From contig JAFXUD010000001.1 in assembly GCA_017535315.1 (NCBI GenBank), positions 1 through 34,624 on the forward strand: a stretch of DNA of 34,624 nucleotides. The letters run 5' to 3'. The position numbers were made by a program, and so were the translations under genes. Shown piece by piece: positions 1 to 8,069 of the stretch (position 1 is the stretch's first letter; each line of letters begins with the position of its first letter). The stretch is from Victivallales bacterium. Its GTDB lineage: Bacteria; Verrucomicrobiota; Lentisphaeria; Oligosphaerales; Oligosphaeraceae. The notes under the pieces are model-generated. The model did not search any database, was not told the DNA's origin, and worked only from the letters and a program-made list of their open reading frames with translations.

Positions 1-231
1 AGGTCTGCTAGGGTAGGTCTGCTAGGGTAGGTCTGCTAGGGTAGGTCTGCTAGGGTAGGTCTGCTAGGGTAGGTCTGCTAGGGTAGGTCTGCTAGGGTAG
101 GTCTGCTAGGGTAGGTCTGCTAGGGTAGGTCTGCTAGGGCTCTAGGATAAGTCTTCTAGGATAAGTCTTCTAGGATAAGTCTTCTAGGATAAGTCTTCTA
201 GGATAAGTCTTCTAGGATAAGTCTTCTAGGA

Positions 232-632
<401 letters not shown>

Positions 633-802
633 CCCCAGAAGACCTAGCGGACTTACCCCAGAAGACCTGGCAGACTTACCCTAGAGGACTTACCCTTGAG
701 GACTTACCCCAGAGCATCCTGATAACTCAAGTATAATTCCTTTTGTTTTATTTGCCCCTGTTGCAGTATAGCGACAATTCCACAAAAAAGCAGGATGATT
801 GG

Positions 803-830
803 TTGAAAAAAAAGTTCAAACAGTTATATT
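803..830 (+). promoter_or_regulatory. Predicted sigma70-type promoter of the RND efflux operon
   Basis: TTGAAA (803-808) and TATATT (825-830) are separated by 16 nt and lie about 43 nt upstream of the TolC-like gene start at 873, giving a leader of about 35 nt. The match to consensus is good for both hexamers. The -10 is flanked by a palindrome (separate entry), consistent with repressor control. Prediction only. Confidence 0.6.
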
Positions 831-845
831 AAACGACTGTTTGAA
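815..845. promoter_or_regulatory. Palindromic operator-like site over the efflux promoter
   Basis: TTCAAACAGT (815-824) and ACTGTTTGAA (836-845) are perfect 10-bp reverse complements separated by 11 nt. The spacer holds the predicted -10 TATATT. A dimeric repressor of TetR type often binds such a site over efflux promoters, but no regulator gene is in the window, so the protein is unknown. It could also be a stem in the leader RNA, though the predicted transcription start falls inside it, which makes an operator more likely. Confidence 0.55.
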
Positions 846-872
846 AACTGGATTTCCCTGTTAGGTGTCTGA

Positions 873-2261
873 ATGACTAGAATAACTATTTTAACTTGTT
901 GCATTGCAACGATATTAATTGGATGTGCAAGCATGGAAGACGCGAGGAAAACGCGTCTGGAACATGTTGAAGAATTCGGGAAAGAATTGTCGGTTCGGCA
1001 TCTTGAACGTCTGAGAGAGCCGCTGGATTTGCAGGCGTGTCTAGAAATTGCATACGCTGAAAACTACGATGTGAAGCGTGCCGCTTTGAACCGCATGCTT
1101 GCTGAGTTGGACAAGGAGGCGGCACTGGCGAACTTCTATCCCCGAATTAACGTGACAGCTGACCTTTTTACCTGGTCGCACCAGAACAAGATGGGCAATA
1201 CCTTCACGCAGGACAAGACCTATCGCGACTTCGATATCAATGCCACAATGCCCATCATCATGCCATCGGTTTGGCTGATGTATGCCAACAAGAAACTGGG
1301 TATATCCATCGCGGCGCTGACCGAGCATTACATTCACCAACGAATGGTGATGGATGTGACGATCGCCTACTATAATTGTCTGCGTGCTGAGGACAACATC
1401 GCGATGCTGGAAACCCAGGTTGACGCGGCGAAAAGCCAGTCGGAACGTATCGGTGGCCTGGCACGTGAAGGGATGGCCGCTGCTTGGCAGAGCGAACAGG
1501 CGGACTATCAGCACAAGGCACGCGTGACGGAACTTGCAATTGCACGGCGGAACTTTGTGACCAACAAGGCAATTCTTATGCAGATGATGGGAGTCTCCCC
1601 GATGAACGACATAACATTCCTCCGCTCAGACGACTCTTTTGAACTGGCGGACGAATCCGTGGATAAACTGGTGTTTACGGCGCTGGCGACGCATCCGTCG
1701 CTTTCCATAGCCGACCATCAGATTATCGTGAACGAGAACAACGTCCGTTCGGCGATTACGGCCTTTATTCCAACACTAAGTGCTTTTGCGACAATGACCT
1801 TTACAAGCGATTCCCTTGCTGCGTTTAACAAGAACATCTACGGTGGTTTCCGTGCCGCATGGGATCTTTTCTCGGGCTTCGGGGACAAGGCGCGCTACAA
1901 GACGGCGAAGGGATACAAGTACCTGGCGGAACTTGACAGGGAGTCTATCTTCATCAGTATTATGCTAGAGGTCATCCGTGCTCAGAACACCCTTAAAAAC
2001 GCCTGCGAGAGCTATGATCTGGCGCAAGCCGCCTATTCAAGCACGAAGTCGAAGTATGTCGAGTATGCGGCCAAGCAAAAGGAGGGGATGGTGACGGTGA
2101 ACGACATGCTTGACGCACAGGCGGACATGGACCGTGCGCAGGCGGTGCTCTCCAGCAGCAAGTATCAGCGCCACATTGCGCTGGCTACCTTGCAGATGGC
2201 GATGGGCACCATCGGCGGCGAGTGGCTTGAGGCTGTCGAACGCCAGAAAACGACGGATTGA
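873..2261 (+). CDS. TolC-family outer membrane efflux lipoprotein
   Basis: Predicted outer membrane channel of a tripartite efflux system. The N terminus is a lipoprotein signal: a short hydrophobic run ending in LIGC with the acylated cysteine at residue 18. The 462 residues are mostly long alanine-rich helices in two similar halves, as in the outer membrane efflux protein (OEP) repeats; the second half carries VNDMLDAQADMDRAQAVL, a typical OEP helix. The length fits the family. The start at 873 is favoured because it gives the lipobox at the usual distance; the ribosome site is weak (TTAGGTG). It is first in an operon, followed 73 nt later by the adaptor and then the RND permease. The family assignment is firm; the exported substrate is unknown. 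Confidence 0.92.
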   Translation: MTRITILTCCIATILIGCASMEDARKTRLEHVEEFGKELSVRHLERLREPLDLQACLEIAYAENYDVKRAALNRMLAELDKEAALANFYPRINVTADLFTWSHQNKMGNTFTQDKTYRDFDINATMPIIMPSVWLMYANKKLGISIAALTEHYIHQRMVMDVTIAYYNCLRAEDNIAMLETQVDAAKSQSERIGGLAREGMAAAWQSEQADYQHKARVTELAIARRNFVTNKAILMQMMGVSPMNDITFLRSDDSFELADESVDKLVFTALATHPSLSIADHQIIVNENNVRSAITAFIPTLSAFATMTFTSDSLAAFNKNIYGGFRAAWDLFSGFGDKARYKTAKGYKYLAELDRESIFISIMLEVIRAQNTLKNACESYDLAQAAYSSTKSKYVEYAAKQKEGMVTVNDMLDAQADMDRAQAVLSSSKYQRHIALATLQMAMGTIGGEWLEAVERQKTTD

Positions 2262-2334
2262 ACAGGAGGTAGCTAGGCCGTCAGGGGTAGCCAGGTCGTC
2301 TCGGCCTGGTTTGAAAAAAAAGAGGTTTTTGATT

Positions 2335-3543
2335 ATGGCATTGACGATAAGCAAGAGGATTGCAATGATGAAATGGATGCTTTGCGCGGTGGCGGTTCTC
2401 GCCGTTTTCGGCTGCAAGAAGGAGACGGCGGAGGCCGAGGTTGAGAAGGAAGAGAAGGTTGTCACCGTGAAGGTGCTCCCCATCGAAAAGCGTGTGTTTG
2501 AGGATCGCATTCAGGTGCAGGGCACGCTGGAGGCAAAGAACTACGCGAATGTCTCGGCCCGCGTTGACGGCACTTTGGAGGAGTTGCTTGTTGACAAGGG
2601 GGATGTGGTGACCGAGAAGAGCACGAAGCTCTTTGTGGTCGATAAGGCGAACCGCGAACGTGCCGTGGAAACTGCTCGACAGGGCGTGGCGACCGCCAGG
2701 CAAAACCTGAAGGTGGCGCAGGCAAATGTCGAGAAGGTGCGTGTTGAGCTGAAGAAGGCGGAACTGGACAAGGACCGCTTTGTGCGCCTCCACAAGAGCG
2801 GTTCTGCAACCGCCAACGAGCTGGAGCTTTACACGACACAGTACGAACAGGCCTGCGCTGGCCTGAAATACGCAGAGGCCAGCGAGGGTGCGGCAATGGA
2901 GCAGGCCAAGGCGGCGGAGATTCACCTTGCGACGGCGGAAAAGGACCTGGCTGACTGCACGGTGTATGCGCCGTTGAGCGGTGTGGTTTCGCGGCGTTTC
3001 AAGGAACCTGGCGAGCAGGCGAGCAAGGGGGGCGTTGTGCTGCGCATCGAGGACTTGAATGTTATTGAGGCGGTTGCATACATCCCTGCCGCGCATTATA
3101 GTCGTGTCGAGGTGGGCAAGACCAAGGTGCGCGTATCCATCAACGGCAAGGCCGTTGGTGAGTATCCCGTCACCTACCGTAGCCCCGTGATTGACCCAAT
3201 GTTGCGCACATTTGAAATCAAGGCTATTGTCAAGGGAGATGACACTGTAGGGCTGGTGCCTGGCGCGATGGCGGACATGGCGATTGTGCTGGTTCATCGC
3301 GAGGGGCTGGCGGTGCCCACGCACTCCATCCTGACGCGTCGCCAGGGCGTCCTCATCTACATCCCGAAGGATGGGCGCGCAGTTCCGTGCGGCATCAAGG
3401 TGGGCCTGGAGAACGACGGCTTCAGCGAGATTTTCCCCGCGCCGCTGACGGATGGGGGGCTGGAGCCTCAGGAGGGCGAAAAGGCGATCTCGGAGGGGCA
3501 TTATATGCTCTCCGACAATGACAAAGTTAAGATTCAGGAGTGA
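2335..3543 (+). CDS. RND efflux periplasmic adaptor (membrane fusion protein), probable lipoprotein
   Basis: Links the inner membrane RND pump to the TolC-like channel. About 402 residues. A hydrophobic segment ends in AVFGC, so it is probably lipidated at Cys27, although F at -2 is not the commonest lipobox residue. Then follow a beta strand region with the lipoyl half-motif, a long alpha-helical hairpin (about residues 90-200), the second half motif with VYAPLSGVVSRRFKEPGEQ, and a beta-barrel/membrane-proximal part. The frame is open back to 2110 over the previous gene, but an upstream AGAGG (2321-2325) supports the ATG at 2335; ATG 2365 with its own AGAGG is an alternative. The permease starts 6 nt after the stop. 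Confidence 0.92.
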   Translation: MALTISKRIAMMKWMLCAVAVLAVFGCKKETAEAEVEKEEKVVTVKVLPIEKRVFEDRIQVQGTLEAKNYANVSARVDGTLEELLVDKGDVVTEKSTKLFVVDKANRERAVETARQGVATARQNLKVAQANVEKVRVELKKAELDKDRFVRLHKSGSATANELELYTTQYEQACAGLKYAEASEGAAMEQAKAAEIHLATAEKDLADCTVYAPLSGVVSRRFKEPGEQASKGGVVLRIEDLNVIEAVAYIPAAHYSRVEVGKTKVRVSINGKAVGEYPVTYRSPVIDPMLRTFEIKAIVKGDDTVGLVPGAMADMAIVLVHREGLAVPTHSILTRRQGVLIYIPKDGRAVPCGIKVGLENDGFSEIFPAPLTDGGLEPQEGEKAISEGHYMLSDNDKVKIQE

Positions 3544-3549
3544 GGGAAG

Positions 3550-6500
3550 ATGTTTTTAGCTGACGCATCGACAAAACGGCCCGTGGCGATGACCTGCCTG
3601 CTCATCGCCCTGACCTTTCTCGGTTTGAACTCCTATCGCAAGATATCGGTGGAGAATCTGCCGAAAATCGACATACCATACATCACGATTCAGACGGTGT
3701 GGGCGGGTGCGACACCTGCGGACATCGAGAAGGATGTCGGCAAGAAGATTGAGGATGCTGTTTCTGGATTGGACGGCATTAAGCACATCACCACCACCTG
3801 CGTGGAGAACCTGTGTATTATCCTGCTTGAGTTTTCGCTATCGACGGACGTCGATGTGGCAGCCGTCGATGTGCGCGAGAAGATCGATGCCATTCTGCAG
3901 GACTTGCCTTCGGGGTGCGAACGTCCCGTGATTGAGAAGATCGACGTCAATGCCACCAGCGTTGTGACGCTCTGCCTGGCGGGTGACGCGACCATTGAGG
4001 AGATGTACGACTATGTCGATAACTCGCTGGCGGACAAATTCAGCACGGTGCCTGGCGTCGGCAAGGTGGAGATCATTGGTGGCAACGAGCGTGAGGTACA
4101 TGTCGAACTGGACCGCGAGGCTCTTGCGGCGGCTGGGCTGACCAGTGCAGATGTCGTTCGAGCATTGCAGCAGAACGTCCTTTCTCTCCCTGCAGGGCGC
4201 GTGAAGGACAATGGACGCGAACTCTCCGTGAAATACGATGCCGAGTATGCGACGGTCGAGGAGATAGGAGGGTTGGAGGTTGCCAACAGCAACGGCGTGC
4301 GCCGCTACATACGCGATCTTGGTACTGTTCGCATGACGACCGAGGAGGTGCGCGAGAGGGCCTTCATCGACGGCGTGCCATGCATCATCATGAACGTCAT
4401 CAAGAAGGCCGAGGGCAACACGGTCAAAGTTGTGAACATGGTACGCAAGCGTGTGGAGAAAATCCAGGGGCAGTTGCCTGGCGGCATGAAGCTCGTCTGG
4501 TTTGCGGATAGCGGTGCCCACGTTCAGAACTCCGTTGACAGCACTTTGTCGGACATCATGTTCGGTGTGCTGCTATGCGCGGCAATCTTGCTCATCTTCC
4601 TGGCGAACATCCGCACGACGCTCATCGTGAGCATCAGTATGCCGCTGACCATCGTTATCAGCCTCTTCTTCATGTGGCTCATTGGTTACTCGCTGAACAC
4701 CTCGACGCTGTTGGCGTTGGGGCTCTCCATCGGCATCCTGGTCTCCAACTCAATTGTCGTGCTGGAGAATGTCGTAAAGCGCTTTGACGATACGCCGAAC
4801 GCCTGGGATGCGGCCCGCTTGGGCACGAATGAAGTTGGCATTGCGGTGCTGGCTTCAGCTGGCACGAACGTCATCGTGATGATACCGATTGCAATGATGT
4901 CCAGCATGGTCGGACTCTTCTTCACGCCGTTTGCGGTGACGACGCTCATCGTGAATCTGGTTTCCATCTTCATCAGTTTTACGCTGACACCTATCCTGTG
5001 TGCGCTATTCCTTAAGCCGACCATGGGCAAGAAGAAGGGGGGGATGGCGCGTCTCGGCGAGTGGTGGAATCAGCGTGTGATGGGGCTGGGAAAACGCTAT
5101 GTCGCCATCCTGCGGTTTGTGGGTGCCAGCCGCCTAGCGATTCTGCTGGTGCTGTTTGGCTGCGTCCTTTTGCTTGTGCACGCCTTTTCCTTTGCTGGCA
5201 AGCTTGGCTTTACGATGATTGAGACTGCCGATCGAGGCAAGATCTTCGTCAAAATCGAATTTCCGACCGACTACGACCTGGAGAAGACCACTGCCAGACT
5301 GCTGAAGATACAGGACAGGCTGAAGGGGTATAGCGACCTGAAGCATATCCTGGCGGGTTCGGGCAAGGTCAACGCAATCGGTGGCTCCTCGACGCAGGCC
5401 GTCTATCTCGCGCAGATTCAGATGGCGTTCCAGGACAAGACCAAACGCAGTTGGACGATTTTTGACCGCGTCGATGAAATCACGCAGTTGCTCTCCGACG
5501 AGACAGACTGCATCATCACGGTGGCTGTCGAGAGCGAAATGGGCGGCATCCAGTCTCCACTGGAGATGAACATCGTCGGCGAGGACCTGGATGTGCTTGA
5601 CCGCGTCGGCACCGATGTGGTGGCGATGGTGAAGACTCTGCCTGACGCGGGCTCTGTTGATTCGACGGTTCGCGACGGGAAGCCGCAGATTCTCATCGCA
5701 CCGAAGCGCGCGGTGCTTTCCGACCTCAAGATGCCCGCCGCATCGCTGGGCAATATCATGCGCGGAAACCTGGAGGGCATCGAGTCGGCCATCTACAAGA
5801 GTGGCGACCGTTCATATGACATTCGTGTGAAATTCTATGAGAAGCCAGGGCAGCAACAGGTGAGGGAGTTTATGTTGCCAGGTACGGCGGGCAGGCCCAT
5901 CCTTCTCGAATCTCTTGCTGACGTGGAGCATCATCTTATCCCTGTGCAGATTAAGCGTCTCGACAAGGTGCGTACCGTGACGGTCACGGGTACGTTGAGC
6001 CTGAACGGCAAATTGGGACTGCTGCTGAACGACGTGCGACGCAACCTTGCCGAGAAGGAAATGCTGCCTCCTGGCTACGAGGTCAACTGGGGCGGTGACA
6101 GCGAGATGCTCGAAGAGGCTATCGCAGACTTCTTGGAGGCGGCCATCCTCGCCATTGTCCTGACCTACCTCACGCTCTCAGCCATTCTGGAATCCTATAT
6201 CCGCCCGTTTATGATTATGTTTACGCTGCCCTTGGGGCTGGTTGGCGTGTTATGGGCGTTGCGCCTGACGGAGCATGGCATCTCCATCTTCGTGCTTCTG
6301 GGGTGCGTCATGCTCATCGGCGTCGTCGTAAATGCCGCTGTGTTGATTATCGACCGCTTGGGGCAGTTGACGGCGCAGGGACTTTCGCGGCGCGAGGCGA
6401 TGTTTCAGTCGATGGTTGATACCTTCCGCGCCGTGCTCATGGTGATATTGGCTTCTGGAATAGGAATGCTTCCTATGGCGTTGGGGCGTGGCATCGGCAG

Positions 6501-6624
6501 CGAGCTGCGAGCGGGCATCGGCATCGCCTCGACGGGCGGCGTGGTGGTTTCGGGGTTGCTCTCCATCATCATCATCCCGCTCATGTACGTGCTCTTCACG
6601 AAGAAGGACCCAAAAAAGGCGTGA
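3550..6624 (+). CDS. RND efflux permease (HAE1/AcrB-like), atypical proton relay
   Basis: Inner membrane pump of the operon; 1024 residues, the usual length. An N-terminal membrane segment (about 13-33) leads to the porter domain, followed by a block of membrane helices (about 335-490), a second N-terminal-like segment near 530, a second porter domain, and a C-terminal helix block (about 860-1020). Repeated AcrB-like motifs include GILVSNSIVVLENV in TM4 and GVVVNAAVLIID in TM10. The TM4 acidic pair of AcrB (D407/D408) is replaced by Ser399-Asn400, and the position of AcrB Lys940 is Asn928. GAGGGAAG just upstream is a plausible ribosome site. Substrate unknown; in the family these pumps export drugs, bile salts or metals by proton antiport. 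Confidence 0.93.
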   Translation: MFLADASTKRPVAMTCLLIALTFLGLNSYRKISVENLPKIDIPYITIQTVWAGATPADIEKDVGKKIEDAVSGLDGIKHITTTCVENLCIILLEFSLSTDVDVAAVDVREKIDAILQDLPSGCERPVIEKIDVNATSVVTLCLAGDATIEEMYDYVDNSLADKFSTVPGVGKVEIIGGNEREVHVELDREALAAAGLTSADVVRALQQNVLSLPAGRVKDNGRELSVKYDAEYATVEEIGGLEVANSNGVRRYIRDLGTVRMTTEEVRERAFIDGVPCIIMNVIKKAEGNTVKVVNMVRKRVEKIQGQLPGGMKLVWFADSGAHVQNSVDSTLSDIMFGVLLCAAILLIFLANIRTTLIVSISMPLTIVISLFFMWLIGYSLNTSTLLALGLSIGILVSNSIVVLENVVKRFDDTPNAWDAARLGTNEVGIAVLASAGTNVIVMIPIAMMSSMVGLFFTPFAVTTLIVNLVSIFISFTLTPILCALFLKPTMGKKKGGMARLGEWWNQRVMGLGKRYVAILRFVGASRLAILLVLFGCVLLLVHAFSFAGKLGFTMIETADRGKIFVKIEFPTDYDLEKTTARLLKIQDRLKGYSDLKHILAGSGKVNAIGGSSTQAVYLAQIQMAFQDKTKRSWTIFDRVDEITQLLSDETDCIITVAVESEMGGIQSPLEMNIVGEDLDVLDRVGTDVVAMVKTLPDAGSVDSTVRDGKPQILIAPKRAVLSDLKMPAASLGNIMRGNLEGIESAIYKSGDRSYDIRVKFYEKPGQQQVREFMLPGTAGRPILLESLADVEHHLIPVQIKRLDKVRTVTVTGTLSLNGKLGLLLNDVRRNLAEKEMLPPGYEVNWGGDSEMLEEAIADFLEAAILAIVLTYLTLSAILESYIRPFMIMFTLPLGLVGVLWALRLTEHGISIFVLLGCVMLIGVVVNAAVLIIDRLGQLTAQGLSRREAMFQSMVDTFRAVLMVILASGIGMLPMALGRGIGSELRAGIGIASTGGVVVSGLLSIIIIPLMYVLFTKKDPKKA

Positions 6625-6834
6625 GGGGGGTGGAGGTGTCGGCGGCCATGCCGTCGGAACAATGTGCTATTCCCCACATTATTGTAGAAGATATGGTGTT
6701 GCTATGACACTGTGGAACGGGTACGGTTCCTGGCGACGTGGCTGTTGTCGCACCCCCTGTTCTGATAATGCATTTGTACTATGGAGTGGACAATTTTACC
6801 CAGTGACGTGGCTCCATACACAGTAGAGGCAAAA

Positions 6835-7764
6835 TCACTGTTGTGTGGTCAGGGCAATCTCCCGCACCATTTCTTCAGAAGCCCCTGTAAGCGAGCAGAT
6901 TTCAAGAAGGCTAAAACTCTTGCTGAGAAGTGTTTTTATGAAGGCACGAACCGCATTTTCCTCGCCGATGGCAATGCCAAGTTTCTTTCCCTCGTCGATG
7001 CCGAGTTTCTTGCCCTCGTCGATGCCGAGTTTCTTGCCTTCTTTAATGCATTCTCTTTTGAAATCTCTGATTGCCTTGCACATGTCGATTTCCTCCGCTT
7101 CGTTGTCAATGTCGATCTTTAAATCCATGAAAGTCGCGCATACCAGAGCCGCATCTCGGCTCAGATGTCCCTTGAGCATCCCTTCCGTTATGGACTTCAC
7201 AAGTTCTACCCTGTCTTGGTCGTTCTTGAAATAATTTAGTATCTCTTTTAGTTCTTTGCAAGAGAACAACTCGGATTTTTCAGCCAGATCATAGATGTTC
7301 AGACCAATGAAGCCGTAATCATATGTGTATTTTTCCGCAATGTGCGGGGCCTCCCCGAACATTTCCCGCAGACAGGAGGCGGAACTGCGGTGTTTTCTGT
7401 CAAAAGACAGTACGATGTTGATGATGCGGCTTCGCTGTCCACCTGAAAGCATGGTGTCGAAACGCCTGAGGTCATAGTGCATGATGCGAAGCACCATGCT
7501 ATTGTCGTTTCTGGACTGGAGTTCTAGCCCGATTGACAACAGGCCACTGCCCGTGTCGAACTCAAAGAGCTTGTCTCGGAAGCGGTTGTCCGTCTTGAAT
7601 TTACCGACTTCAACCTGATTGATTTTGCAATGCTCCCCGCTCAATTCCCGCAGTTGGCTTCTCTGCACGGTATGCTGCCCGCCGTACAGGACGTAGTCCA
7701 GAAGACTGGCTAGTACGTCTGGTCTGCCGAAAAAGTTCTTTGTCGCAGCATCTTTTAGTCCCAT
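6835..7764 (-). CDS. Rpn-family PD-(D/E)XK nuclease-like protein (putative transposase family)
   Basis: 309 residues, similar to the Rpn/recombination-promoting nuclease family (often named putative transposase). The nuclease core appears as Asp64 (RFRDKLFEF) and the ELQ motif Glu81-x-Gln83, followed by a helical region. Near the C terminus is an in-frame repeat, GKKLGIDE, present about three times before the ending LTGASEEMVREIALTTQQ, a helical tail common in the family. A good ribosome site (AAAGGAAAT) precedes the start in AT-rich DNA. It is convergent with the efflux operon; the 210-nt gap between them holds only short weak inverted repeats. No terminal repeats or target duplications were seen, so it is not called an insertion sequence. 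Some family members are DNA endonucleases that promote RecA-independent recombination; the role here is unknown. Confidence 0.85.
   Translation of the reverse strand: MGLKDAATKNFFGRPDVLASLLDYVLYGGQHTVQRSQLRELSGEHCKINQVEVGKFKTDNRFRDKLFEFDTGSGLLSIGLELQSRNDNSMVLRIMHYDLRRFDTMLSGGQRSRIINIVLSFDRKHRSSASCLREMFGEAPHIAEKYTYDYGFIGLNIYDLAEKSELFSCKELKEILNYFKNDQDRVELVKSITEGMLKGHLSRDAALVCATFMDLKIDIDNEAEEIDMCKAIRDFKRECIKEGKKLGIDEGKKLGIDEGKKLGIAIGEENAVRAFIKTLLSKSFSLLEICSLTGASEEMVREIALTTQQ
6973..7044 (-). repeat. 24-bp in-frame tandem repeat in the Rpn-type gene
   Basis: Three consecutive units of about 24 bp (plus-strand form GATGCCGAGTTTCTTGCC followed by CTCGTC), the middle one at 6997-7020. Each encodes one GKKLGIDE repeat. 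The unit length is a multiple of three, so gain or loss of copies changes protein length without a frameshift. Confidence 0.9.
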
Positions 7765-8002
7765 AATATGATTTCCTTTTTTATTTTTTTAAGATTTTAA
7801 TTATAATTCTCTATTAAAATAATAAGAAATTGATAAAAAGCAAATATAAAATTCAAAAATAATCAATAAAAACTGTAGTGATAGTTGCCGTGTCGTCTGG
7901 CTACATAACACCAGTGGGGTGTAACGACGACTTAAGCGAAGCGTACATCGTCGTCGGGAGTCGTGCCAACCCCTCAATGCTTTTTGCAATGCCACAAAAA
8001 TA
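7765..8002. other. Non-coding gap between the Rpn-type and GH-like genes
   Basis: No gene is supported here. 7765-7880 is very AT-rich and lies upstream of the minus-strand Rpn-type gene, so it probably holds its promoter, but no convincing hexamer pair was found. At 7925-7931 and 7950-7956, CGACGAC and GTCGTCG form a 7-bp stem with an 18-nt loop and no T tract. The rest is unremarkable up to the G-rich repeat island at 8003. Confidence 0.6.
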
Positions 8003-8069
8003 GATGCTGGACGTGGGACGCTGGGCGTGGGGCGTGGGGCGTGGGGCGCTGGACGTGAGACGCTGGATG
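8003..8069. repeat. G-rich short-unit degenerate repeat directly after a stop codon
   Basis: Composed of overlapping variants of GGACGTGGGACGCTGG and GGGCGTG (the latter at least three times in a row). It abuts the stop codon of the minus-strand GH-like gene, so in that transcript it would be a C-rich 3' tail. Runs of three to four G on the plus strand could support G-quadruplex structure. No coding potential is claimed. Confidence 0.85.

Noticed and set aside
2281-3501. 406-residue minus-strand frame over the efflux adaptor
   Set aside because: The plus-strand adaptor has a clear family assignment and operon position; the antisense product is unlike any known protein.
6801-6840. CAGTGA/TCACTG inverted repeat between efflux and Rpn-type genes as terminator
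   Set aside because: Only 6-bp arms separated by 28 nt, with no T tract.
6835-7764. Insertion sequence
   Set aside because: The Rpn-type family is sometimes called transposase, but no terminal inverted repeats or target duplications were found at its ends.
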